This document shows positions 1 to 7,705 of a DNA stretch of 60,579 nucleotides, one piece after another (the first letter of the stretch is position 1; each line of letters opens with the position of its first letter). Both the position numbers and the translations under genes were made by a program. The notes under the pieces are model-generated. The model saw nothing but the letters and a program-made list of their open reading frames with translations, had not been told where the DNA came from and ran no database searches. The DNA is from Alistipes sp. CAG:831 (GTDB taxonomy: Bacteria > Bacteroidota > Bacteroidia > Bacteroidales > UBA932), in assembly GCA_000432775.1 (NCBI GenBank), contig HF990344.1, positions 51,085-111,663 on the forward strand, in the 5' to 3' direction.

Positions 1-1257
1 GAAGACGATGATGACGATGATGACGATGATGACGATGATGATGACGAAGTAGAGTTTGGAGAGGGAGACGAGGACGACGGGGAGGAAGAAGAGGATACTG
101 TATATGACGGTACGGACGGTTTTCCGAAAAACGATTACATTATCGACGCGGACAGGGTCACCGCCGAAGCCCGCCGTGGCAACATCCACGCCATCAAGAC
201 ACTGGCCTGGGGCTACTACAAAGGAGTCTACGGCCTGCCTGAAAACAGGAAAGAAGGCTGGAAATGGTACGAACGCGGGGCAGATAAGAATGACCTCTGG
301 TGCCTCCGCGAGCTGGGCGTCCTGTACACTATTGAGGATAAAGGACGTAAGGCACTTAAAATCTTCGAGCAGGGCATAAAGCTAGGCAGCGGGGACTGCT
401 GCGAGAAAGCCGGAGACCTGTATTTCTATGGGAAAGCCGGCATCTCCAAGGACTACCACAAAGCCGGCGACTACTACTGGAAAGGGCACAGCATCGGTCA
501 TGCAGGGTGCATCGCTTCCCTGGCAGCCATGGCCTTCTATGGCAACGGAGCGGAGATAAATCTGGAGCATGCCAAATTCCTTTATCGTGATGCAGCAGAG
601 AAAGGTCTGAAATGGGCATGGAAGATGGCCGGTCTCTCGGCTGAGCGTCAGAGACATTTCGACGAAGCCAGACAGATATACCTCGAAGGCATAGAGCACA
701 ACAGCTGGATCTGCGCCTGCAGCCTGGGACAGCTCTTCTACGCCGGCAGATTCGGAGAGCATAATATGGAACAATGCGCCGAATACTACCGCAAGGCCAT
801 CGAGAACGGAGAGGCTCAGGGATATGCCTGCATGGGAGAAGTCTTCTACGACATGGGTGAGTACGGTCAGGCACGCAGCGTCTTCGAGGAAGGCAGCGGA
901 GAGGGCAATCCTGACTGCTCGGCATGGCTGGGCCGTCTGGATATAGAGCACGGCTCCGCAGGCAAAGGTGTTCAGACCCTGCGCAATGCCCTTGACAGGG
1001 GTTCATCCCTTGCCGGACTGTTCCTGGGCGACTACTACTATGGCCAAAAAAACTACTCCACTGCGCTCCAGTACTATCACAAGGCAGCCAACCGCAACGT
1101 GGGCCCGGCCCTGCTCAAGCTCGGCCGCATGTACTTCGACGGTGAGGGCACCCCGAAGAAATACACCACCGCCCGCATTTTGCTCGAAAGGGCATGGGAA
1201 TTCGGCCAGGACCAGGCCGAAGCCGCCATCCGCGTACTCAAGCACTACCGTTACTGA
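1..1257 (+). CDS. Sel1-like repeat protein, 5' end outside window
   Basis: Frame 1 is open from the first base to the TGA at 1255-1257, giving 418 residues with the start missing. The protein begins with a very acidic tract (13 Asp in a row around residues 3-15, then Glu/Asp/Gly-rich to about residue 32). It then carries repeated helix pairs of Sel1/TPR-like type, for example AKFLYRDAAEKG, AEYYRKAIENG, ALQYYHKAANRN and LGRMYFDGEGTPKKY. Sel1 repeats generally form solenoids that bind partner proteins; no enzymatic domain is visible. The substrate or partner is unknown, and localisation cannot be judged without the N-terminus. Family call is confident, function is not. Confidence 0.85.
   Translation, partial: EDDDDDDDDDDDDDDEVEFGEGDEDDGEEEEDTVYDGTDGFPKNDYIIDADRVTAEARRGNIHAIKTLAWGYYKGVYGLPENRKEGWKWYERGADKNDLWCLRELGVLYTIEDKGRKALKIFEQGIKLGSGDCCEKAGDLYFYGKAGISKDYHKAGDYYWKGHSIGHAGCIASLAAMAFYGNGAEINLEHAKFLYRDAAEKGLKWAWKMAGLSAERQRHFDEARQIYLEGIEHNSWICACSLGQLFYAGRFGEHNMEQCAEYYRKAIENGEAQGYACMGEVFYDMGEYGQARSVFEEGSGEGNPDCSAWLGRLDIEHGSAGKGVQTLRNALDRGSSLAGLFLGDYYYGQKNYSTALQYYHKAANRNVGPALLKLGRMYFDGEGTPKKYTTARILLERAWEFGQDQAEAAIRVLKHYRY
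4..45 (+). repeat. GAT/GAC trinucleotide-type repeat encoding poly-Asp
   Basis: Alternating gat and gac codons give a run of 13 Asp codons inside the Sel1-repeat gene. Units of the 9-mer gacgatgat recur three to four times. Length changes here would stay in frame and change only the acidic linker. Confidence 0.7.
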
Positions 1258-1355
1258 CCAGACGGCAGGTCCTCCCAATCCTAAACGCGGTAATACGTCG
1301 ACACATTCCCTGTCAACGAATTTACTTCGTGGTGCACAGGAGAGAAAAACCCTGC

Positions 1356-1435
1356 TGTAAATCAGATTGTTACAAAACGCACTGCACATCCGCCCTCTTT
1401 TGAGATAGGCCAAATGTGCAGCATGATTTACAAAC
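1356..1435. repeat. Interspersed palindromic element, copy 1
   Basis: Nested inverted arms: TGTAAATCA (1356-1364) pairs with TGATTTACA (1424-1432), and CTGCACAT (1382-1389) pairs with ATGTGCAG (1414-1421). The right flank, TGCAG-N3-GATTTACAAAC, closely matches TGCAG-N3-GATTTGTAAAC at 34196-34214, where the same nested architecture recurs. I infer one intergenic repeat family with a conserved folded shape. Confidence 0.55.
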
Positions 1436-1513
1436 TACTGATTTTCAATCGGTTGAAAACACGGGCGCACCCCGAAGTAAATTAGTTAAAATGGCTTTAT
1501 AAGAGGTTTCTTG

Positions 1514-1532
1514 TGACCCATGGGTCATTTTT
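1514..1532 (+). terminator. Weak hairpin with T-run, possible terminator
   Basis: TGACCCATGGGTCA is a perfect palindrome at 1514-1527, immediately followed by a T-rich stretch (tttttg). A 5-bp stem with a CATG loop plus T tract could terminate plus-strand transcription, but it lies 257 bases past the Sel1 stop and the stem is short. A protein-binding palindrome is an equally possible reading. Confidence 0.25.
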
Positions 1533-1548
1533 GCGTGTAATCATTATG

Positions 1549-2787
1549 TCAAATGCCGAATACCCCGGCATACGCTGCGGCTTTCTTCTCCAGAGGCAGC
1601 GGGTAGGCACGGGAGGAAGATGGCATACGGAAAAATGTCATGCTGCGGGACGATGCTCCGGGCATGGAGAGGGAGAAGGAGACAGAACCGCCGACCGGGG
1701 GTACGGTCACGTCGAGGATGGAGGCAATCTGCTCTGCCGACTTGCCGCCGGTGGACACGACCGCATGGCAGGAAGGCATTTTGGCCAGCAGGGCCTGTAT
1801 ATCCGTGGATTCCATGATTTTAAGGAAGTTGTCAGAGGCGTTGCCGCGCAGACGCTTGACCATGTACGCCGCATCGTACATGGCGATACCCTCTCTCCGG
1901 CAGAAGGCCGTTACCCTCTCATAATCGAAACGCCTCTGTCCGGGCACCACGAAATGCCCGGGATCTCCATAGAAAAGCAGCCCCATGATTCTCCACATGT
2001 CGTTCTGAAAGTTCGGGTAGAAGAACTCCATGGACCAGCGGGCATGAGGGGGTGGGAATGACCCCAGCAGCAGAACTTTCGCACCTTCCGGCACAAAAGG
2101 CTCCAGGGGATGTATCTGAAAGAGGGAGAATTCCCGCCGCATCAATTCAGGATCACGCAGCTTCTCCCTGAGTTCAGCCAGCCGCCGGGCATTCGGGGAG
2201 TCGGGAAACTGCAGCCGCATGTACCCGTTGTCCCCGTACTTGTCCAGCAGATGTCCATAGCTTTTCTGAAATATCTCATCTTCCGTCAGTCCAGGATAGT
2301 GCGCCCTGGCATAGAGTATGGCGCGGGAAAATACAGTATCGAAATCGATTACCTTGTCCGCCTCCGAGACGATACGCCCGTAAATGGAACGCGGCCACGA
2401 TTTGTTGGACGACCGATGGTCCTCCACCGCTTCTCTCATCAGATGTATCTGCTCCTCCGAAAACCACTGCCGCAGTGTCGGGTCAGATTCCAGCATGCGT
2501 CCTGAAACCAGATGGTGGAACTCGCGGCCCTCACAGACTCCGATATCATGATAGGCCGCTATGGCATATATCATATCCGGATTTAGAGGGCAACCGTCAG
2601 GACCGCATTCTCCCTTGGCCGAGAGCTGCCCGTACAGTTCCATACTCTGGGTGATTACAGAAAGTATGTGAGTGCGGGAATGGGCCTTGTCGTATGCGTC
2701 ATACTCAGGCAGCACACTCTCCCTGACATATTGCTGCAACAAAGGATCTACCTCGCTATAGTTCTTCGGTATCACTGCCATAGGCAT
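1549..2787 (-). CDS. HD phosphohydrolase / uracil-DNA glycosylase-superfamily fusion
   Basis: A 412-residue protein in two parts. Residues about 1-215 look like an HD metal-dependent phosphohydrolase: H40, the H80-D81 pair in YHDIG, and D144 in SEADKVID. Residues about 225-412 resemble the uracil-DNA glycosylase superfamily near the Mug/hypoxanthine-glycosylase branch: LLLGSFPPPHARW (239-251), FFYPN..NDMW (255-265) and a C-terminal MPSSSRAYPL motif (388-397) where this superfamily has its second active-site loop. Stand-alone glycosylases with this C-terminal motif are known in Bacteroides; the HD fusion is the unusual part. I infer a role in base repair or nucleotide clean-up. It is the last gene of the operon headed by glnS, 12 bases after the preceding stop. 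Confidence 0.75.
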   Translation of the reverse strand: MPMAVIPKNYSEVDPLLQQYVRESVLPEYDAYDKAHSRTHILSVITQSMELYGQLSAKGECGPDGCPLNPDMIYAIAAYHDIGVCEGREFHHLVSGRMLESDPTLRQWFSEEQIHLMREAVEDHRSSNKSWPRSIYGRIVSEADKVIDFDTVFSRAILYARAHYPGLTEDEIFQKSYGHLLDKYGDNGYMRLQFPDSPNARRLAELREKLRDPELMRREFSLFQIHPLEPFVPEGAKVLLLGSFPPPHARWSMEFFYPNFQNDMWRIMGLLFYGDPGHFVVPGQRRFDYERVTAFCRREGIAMYDAAYMVKRLRGNASDNFLKIMESTDIQALLAKMPSCHAVVSTGGKSAEQIASILDVTVPPVGGSVSFSLSMPGASSRSMTFFRMPSSSRAYPLPLEKKAAAYAGVFGI

Positions 2788-2799
2788 TCGGAACTGAGA

Positions 2800-3888
2800 T
2801 TAACGGTGATGACGCGGTCTGGACGGGAACTGGAAATTGTTGAGATCCACAGTCAGCTGGATAAGCTGTTGCCATCCCCAGCCTCTACCCCTGTCATAGT
2901 GATGCACCGAGGCCACGCGCAGGCGCAGAAAATCCCGTAAATCATAGTGATAGGAAATCTCCAGACGGTTGTAGACGCCGGAAGATGTGCTGTAGAAGAT
3001 ACTGCCGGTATACAGATTGTCTCCATACATCACTCCGGCCATGTCCGTACTGTAGTAATAAGGCATAATGTTGTCCCCGGCATATATGGTATTGTATATC
3101 TCGAATCCATAATAGCCGATACGCGCCTCGGCCTGGAAACCGCCGGGCAATACATAGCCCTGATTCCTTATACGGTCATTCTGGAATGTCTGTATCCATC
3201 CGACTCTCAGCCCTGCCGTCATCCTCCGCGGCAGCAGTCCGCTAAGATCTGATGCCAGATGGGGATACAGCCAGACATTGTCCACCACCCCTCCGACAGA
3301 TTCACTTCCGGCATGATGCAGCATCTTGAAGGTATAGGCGGCACTGAGCCATGGAGCTCCTGCCTGTCCGTAAGAATAGACCTCGAAACGTTCCCTGGTA
3401 TCCCAGTCACGGCATCCTATCCAGTCCGCCACAGCCTCTATCCTCCACCACTTGCGGGTATAGTTGACGAGAACTCCCCCTATACCGGTATTGAAGAAAT
3501 AACTGTCATCGAAAAATGCCGAAGGGTAATGTCCGGTAACACGATTTCTTGGGAAGGCTCCTGCATTGGCTTTCAGATATTTTCCGTCATACTGCCAATA
3601 CAGGAGCACATTGACGCTCAACTCCGGTGACGTTCTGCCGAAATATTTGGCTGCATCCACACCGGCATAAAGAGAGTGTCCTTCCCCGAAACCGAGTCCA
3701 ACCTTGGGTGACATCACCGCTCCGAATATTGTACCTGAGGGATATTCTTCAAGAGGAGCATACTCCCTGTTGTCAAAACCGAACTTGAAATCCACGTCCC
3801 AAAGCAGCTGCTGTGCCGCGAGCGGACGGCTGACAGCAGTGAGTGCCAGTACAAGAGTAACTGCGGCAAGGTGGAAAGACACACGCAT
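2800..3888 (-). CDS. Outer-membrane beta-barrel-like protein
   Basis: ATG at 3888 begins 4 bases after the stop of the upstream peptidase; an upstream TTG at 3903 is a poorer start. About 362 residues: a signal peptide (hydrophobic run then AVSRPLAAQ), then alternating aromatic and polar strands rich in Tyr, Trp and Gly, such as RIGYYGFEIYNTIYAGD, ending in a strand-like segment and a basic tail. This pattern suits a barrel or an outer-membrane-associated beta protein. I recognise no named family. Tight coupling with the dipeptidyl peptidase suggests shared expression and possibly a shared envelope role. Confidence 0.6.
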   Translation of the reverse strand: MRVSFHLAAVTLVLALTAVSRPLAAQQLLWDVDFKFGFDNREYAPLEEYPSGTIFGAVMSPKVGLGFGEGHSLYAGVDAAKYFGRTSPELSVNVLLYWQYDGKYLKANAGAFPRNRVTGHYPSAFFDDSYFFNTGIGGVLVNYTRKWWRIEAVADWIGCRDWDTRERFEVYSYGQAGAPWLSAAYTFKMLHHAGSESVGGVVDNVWLYPHLASDLSGLLPRRMTAGLRVGWIQTFQNDRIRNQGYVLPGGFQAEARIGYYGFEIYNTIYAGDNIMPYYYSTDMAGVMYGDNLYTGSIFYSTSSGVYNRLEISYHYDLRDFLRLRVASVHHYDRGRGWGWQQLIQLTVDLNNFQFPSRPRHHR

Positions 3889-3892
3889 GGAC

Positions 3893-5977
3893 CTACTTCT
3901 CAATTATATTCTCATAGAAGAACTCGAAGACCTTGCGGGTCACGTAGTCGTCCCCGAGGTTGTGGGTATAGCCCGGCAGATAGAACTGTTCGAAGTCCTT
4001 GTCCGCCTTGATCAGGGCCTTGACCACCTGAAGTGTGGAGGCAGGATCGACGTTGTCGTCCATTTCGCCGTTGATAAGCAGCAGCTTGCCCTGAAGTCTC
4101 CAGGCATTGTCCACATTGGAGTTCTCCGAATACCACGGGCCGATGGGATATCCCATCCACTGCTCGTTCCACCAGATCTTGTCCATCCTGTTGTCGTGGC
4201 AGCCGCAGAGGGCCACTCCTACCTTGTAGAACTCGGGATAGAAAAGCAGGGCCGCGAGTGTGCTCTGGCCGCCTGCCGAGTAACCGTACACTCCTACATT
4301 GGAAATATCCATGTGCCTGTATTTTTTGGCTGCGGCCTGCATCCACAGAATACGGTCAGGATAGCCGGAGTCCTTCAGATTGCGCCAGCATACATCCTGG
4401 AACGACTTGCTGCGGTTGTCGGTTCCCATGCCGTCGATGGTCACTACGATGAAGCCCATCTCCACCAGTTTCGAGAATCTCAGATATGCGTAGAAATCCT
4501 TGAGCACGAAGGAATCGTGAGGTCCGGCGTAGATGTACTCGACTACCGGGTATTTCTTCTTGGGATTGAAATTGGAAGGGCGGAAGATAGTACCCCAGAT
4601 ATCGGTCTCGCCGTCGCGTCCCTTGGCCACGAACACCTCGGGCATGGTCCAGCCGGTGGCCAGGAGGGCGGATATGTCGGCCTTCTGCAGTTCCATCAGG
4701 GTATTGCCCTCGATATCGCGGAGCAATGATACCGGAGCCATGTCAGGCTTGGAATACACATCGGTGAAGAGGGTGCGGTCAGCATTGAATGTAACGATAT
4801 GGTTGGCCTCCTCGGGAGTCAGGTCGGTAATCTCCAGCGAGCCGAGGTCCAGCTTCAGCAGATGCTTGTTGTAGGGGTCCTCTCCGGCAGGAGTACCACC
4901 CTTCTCGTCTATGGCGTTCATGCCGTTGGCAGCAAAGAGCACATAGCCATCCTCCTCGTTCACGTCGTATATCTCGCGGACATTCCATGCACCGGGAGTA
5001 AGCAGGGTCATCTCTCCTGTGGTGCCGTCGATGCGGTACAGATGCCTCCAGTCGTCGCGCTCGGAGATCCAGAGGATGTCGCCGCAGTCCATGTAGTAGC
5101 GGTAGAGGTCGTTATAATAGACGAAGGTATTGGTCTTCTCCTCGGCCAGGTTGCGGCAGGAGCCGTCAGCGGCGTCCACTGCCACGAGCTGATAGAGCTG
5201 GTGGCCGCGCTGGTTGTACTCGAAGGTAAAATACTTGGAATCTCCGCTCCACTGGCCGAAGCTCAGATAGTACTGGTTGGCGTAGGGAGCCGTGTCGATG
5301 GTCACCTTCTCTCCGGAAGCCAAGTCGAAGAGAGCTGGTGCGGCCTGGGGCAGGCGGTCACCGGGCTTGGCGTAGTCCAGCCAGCGGAGCTTGGGCTGAA
5401 TCTGATCCTCGGGAGCGGACTCACGGAGGGGTATCTGCCTCTCCTTGACGTACTCTCTCTGGATGGAGGCCACTTTCTTCGAGTCAGGGGACCAATAGAG
5501 CTCGGCATAGTAGTTCTGCTCCGTGCCGTCAAAGCTCAGCTGACGCTCGTTTCCGCGGGCAGGGGCTCCGGAGGGCGTGTAGGAGGCCTCAGGCGCTGAG
5601 AGTTCCTTGACCCACACGTTGTTGTCCCTGAGGAATGCGATGTAACGGCCGTCGGGGGATGTCACCGAGTCGGGACGCTCCCACCAGTTGCGGCGCTCCC
5701 TGGCAGGAATCTTCGCAAGGTATTCCTCATAATCCGCGGAAGTAATCTCAGTCTTGGACTTATCGGAGGCACTGACCAGGAAATAATGCAGGCCGTCAGC
5801 CTCGCGGGTCTGATAAACAAACTCCTGGGAACCGGTCCACTGAGGAGTCACGGCCCCGTCATAAACGAGTCTGTTCATATTGGGAAGAGAATCCAGCTCT
5901 GCGTACTTCTCCCGGAATCCGTCCGGCGAGGAGGCCATAAGAGCCGATGAAATAAATAGAATAGAGAGTAATTGCAT
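3893..5977 (-). CDS. S9 family dipeptidyl peptidase IV-like serine peptidase
   Basis: Exported 694-residue peptidase with an N-terminal signal sequence (residues 1-15, LLSILFISSALMAS). Residues about 35-450 form the beta-propeller of the DPP IV type (motifs SPDGRYIAF, YWSPDSKKVA). The C-terminal alpha/beta hydrolase follows, with nucleophile Ser567 in GVYGYSAGG, Asp640 or 641 in NGEMDDNVDP and His672 in PGYTHNL. Such enzymes remove N-terminal dipeptides, commonly Xaa-Pro, in the periplasm and feed peptide uptake in asaccharolytic or proteolytic Bacteroidales. The adjacent outer-membrane protein and lipoprotein suggest an envelope-centred operon. Family assignment is firm; exact specificity is not. 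Confidence 0.9.
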   Translation of the reverse strand: MQLLSILFISSALMASSPDGFREKYAELDSLPNMNRLVYDGAVTPQWTGSQEFVYQTREADGLHYFLVSASDKSKTEITSADYEEYLAKIPARERRNWWERPDSVTSPDGRYIAFLRDNNVWVKELSAPEASYTPSGAPARGNERQLSFDGTEQNYYAELYWSPDSKKVASIQREYVKERQIPLRESAPEDQIQPKLRWLDYAKPGDRLPQAAPALFDLASGEKVTIDTAPYANQYYLSFGQWSGDSKYFTFEYNQRGHQLYQLVAVDAADGSCRNLAEEKTNTFVYYNDLYRYYMDCGDILWISERDDWRHLYRIDGTTGEMTLLTPGAWNVREIYDVNEEDGYVLFAANGMNAIDEKGGTPAGEDPYNKHLLKLDLGSLEITDLTPEEANHIVTFNADRTLFTDVYSKPDMAPVSLLRDIEGNTLMELQKADISALLATGWTMPEVFVAKGRDGETDIWGTIFRPSNFNPKKKYPVVEYIYAGPHDSFVLKDFYAYLRFSKLVEMGFIVVTIDGMGTDNRSKSFQDVCWRNLKDSGYPDRILWMQAAAKKYRHMDISNVGVYGYSAGGQSTLAALLFYPEFYKVGVALCGCHDNRMDKIWWNEQWMGYPIGPWYSENSNVDNAWRLQGKLLLINGEMDDNVDPASTLQVVKALIKADKDFEQFYLPGYTHNLGDDYVTRKVFEFFYENIIEK

Positions 5978-5989
5978 ATCTGGTAAAAT

Positions 5990-6391
5990 TTAAGGAAGTA
6001 TTTCTGCTTCAAGTAAGATCCACACGGTAAAATCACCAGTCGTCCGGTTCTTGAATACCCTTCGGTCAATCTCCGTCACGTCAAACACCGGAGTGTTCAC
6101 GGTCTCTACCGTCCTGATACCGTCCGGAGTTGTTTCTGTAAGAGTATCCGCCGGAGCGGCCTTGGCTGCCAGCACTGTCATGGCGTTGATACGGGCTATC
6201 TCAGTGGCCATCTGCACGTTCGGAGAAGTTCCGGTGCCTTCGGCCCGGACCATGTTCTCCTTCAGTACCGGCAGTTCCTCCTCCACAAAAGGGGACTTGC
6301 TGCCGTCCAGCTGCCGGTTGCCGGCGCAGGATGCCGCCAGCACCAGAATGATGGCCGGAAGGAGCAGCGTTTTGGGTTTTATTGTTCTCAT
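5990..6391 (-). CDS. LPP20-like lipoprotein
   Basis: 133 residues starting with a lipoprotein signal (LVLAASCAGN; Cys22 is the lipidation site). The mature part carries an LPP20-like helix (MATEIARINAMTVLAAKA), a pattern where repeated Ala-rich residues follow a 'sample of cell processes' type helix, and a beta-rich end (GDFTVWILLEAEI). LPP20-type lipoproteins are small envelope proteins of unclear function. It lies 6 bases after rmuC and 12 before the peptidase, so it is clearly co-transcribed. Confidence 0.6.
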   Translation of the reverse strand: MRTIKPKTLLLPAIILVLAASCAGNRQLDGSKSPFVEEELPVLKENMVRAEGTGTSPNVQMATEIARINAMTVLAAKAAPADTLTETTPDGIRTVETVNTPVFDVTEIDRRVFKNRTTGDFTVWILLEAEILP

Positions 6392-6397
6392 TATCGA

Positions 6398-7699
6398 CTA
6401 TTTTTCCATGTTCTCCGGTATGATGCATGTATCCTCCTCCCCTGCTTCCTCTATCAGTGCTGAGTGGAAGGAGCCTTTGACCTGTATACCCTTCTTCTCC
6501 AGCCTGCGGGCCGTAACCACCACTGAATTTCTCGGTCCGGAAAGGGCCTTCCGGGCATCTTCGAACTTTGCCGCTGCCTTAGTTATCACCCCTCCCACCT
6601 CATTGAAGGTATTGGTGAAGCGTGTCACCCTCTCCAGGAGTTCTCCTGCCAGGGACATCACTTCCTCGGTATTTTTCTGCTGCCGCACGCGGACCCAGGT
6701 ATTCTCGATGATCTTAAGCATGGCGAAGAGATTCGACTCACCGGCAATGATAATTCCGCGGTCGAAGGCCTCGTGCCACTTCTCCCGGAAGTTCTGATAG
6801 TAGAGCTGGAAGGCGCCCTCATTGGGCACGAACATCACCACGTAGTCCAGGGAATCCCGGCCTGTGGAGCGGATGTACCGGCTGTAGCTTTTGGCCGACA
6901 ATTCCCTGACATGGGCGTCAACGCTCTTGCTGTGTGCAGCCAGGGCTATGCCGCGCTCTGTCTCGTCAGCGGCATTGACGTATGCGATATATCCTTCCAG
7001 AGACACCTTGGAGTCGATTACCACCGCCTTGTTCTCCGGCAGGTAGAGCACCACATCGGGGATGAGTCTCCGCCCGCCGTCATCGGATAGTACCGCATTG
7101 CCGTCCACATCCTTTATCGTCTCCTGCTTGACATAATCCTCGCCCTCCCGCAGGCCCATGCCATCCAGAAGATTGAGAAGGACCACCTCGCCCCAGTTGC
7201 CCACGGCCTTGTTGTTGGAACGGAGGGCTGTGGCCAGATTGTCCGCCTGCCTGCCCACCGCCGCCGTCTGCTCCATCATGGAGCGGATCTGCTGCTCGAG
7301 GGTTGCGGTATTCTTCAGGGATTTCTCCTTAGAGTCCTCCACGGCGCGGCGGAACTCCTCCATCTTCTTGCCCAGAGGGTCGAGAATATTCTTGATCTGC
7401 TCTGAATTGGCAGCCGAAAGGTCCCCGGATTTCTCCTTTAGAATCGACGAGGCTGACTCCTTGAATGTCAGCACCATCTTCTGGAGTTTCTCGTCGTACT
7501 CGCGGCGCATCGCCTCCGTGTCCGCCTTGCGGGCCTCCTTCTGCTCGTCCAGAGCTTTCTCCAGCATCTCCACCCTGACCTGGGCTACCTGCAGGTCCTT
7601 CTGCGCGAGCGCGGCCTCCCTCTTGCGGGCCGATGCCTGGACTAACCAGGCCACCGCCGCACCCACCGCTAAAGCTATGACAGCCGCCAACCAGACCAT
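6398..7699 (-). CDS. rmuC: DNA recombination protein RmuC
   Basis: 433 residues with the RmuC layout: an N-terminal membrane helix (residues about 2-20), a long coiled coil (about 25-150, Lys/Glu/Gln-rich) and a C-terminal nuclease-like domain with NWGEVVLLNLLDGMGLREGEDY, DVVLYLPENKAVVIDSKVSLEGY and the YVVMFVPNEGAF motif. RmuC limits inversions at short inverted repeats, and the acidic/Lys residues around DVVLYLP and DSKVS match the predicted PD-(D/E)XK-like core. It follows glnS by 6 bases. The call is secure. Confidence 0.92.
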   Translation of the reverse strand: MVWLAAVIALAVGAAVAWLVQASARKREAALAQKDLQVAQVRVEMLEKALDEQKEARKADTEAMRREYDEKLQKMVLTFKESASSILKEKSGDLSAANSEQIKNILDPLGKKMEEFRRAVEDSKEKSLKNTATLEQQIRSMMEQTAAVGRQADNLATALRSNNKAVGNWGEVVLLNLLDGMGLREGEDYVKQETIKDVDGNAVLSDDGGRRLIPDVVLYLPENKAVVIDSKVSLEGYIAYVNAADETERGIALAAHSKSVDAHVRELSAKSYSRYIRSTGRDSLDYVVMFVPNEGAFQLYYQNFREKWHEAFDRGIIIAGESNLFAMLKIIENTWVRVRQQKNTEEVMSLAGELLERVTRFTNTFNEVGGVITKAAAKFEDARKALSGPRNSVVVTARRLEKKGIQVKGSFHSALIEEAGEEDTCIIPENMEK

Positions 7700-7705
7700 A
7701 TTGTC

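Larger units (their letters stand above)
1258..1548. other. Gene-free convergent intergenic region with inverted repeats
   Basis: No credible CDS or RNA gene was seen between the Sel1 gene (+) and the HD/glycosylase gene (-). The stretch holds a palindromic element at 1356-1435, a short hairpin at 1442-1459 (TTTTCAA, tcgg, TTGAAAA) and a perfect 14-base palindrome at 1514-1527. All are listed separately or in the findings. Confidence 0.6.

Noticed and set aside
3704..4729. Long plus-strand open frame opposite the peptidase gene (341 codons)
   Set aside because: It lies antisense to a well-supported S9 peptidase and the outer-membrane gene, with no family motifs; a shadow of GC-rich codon bias.
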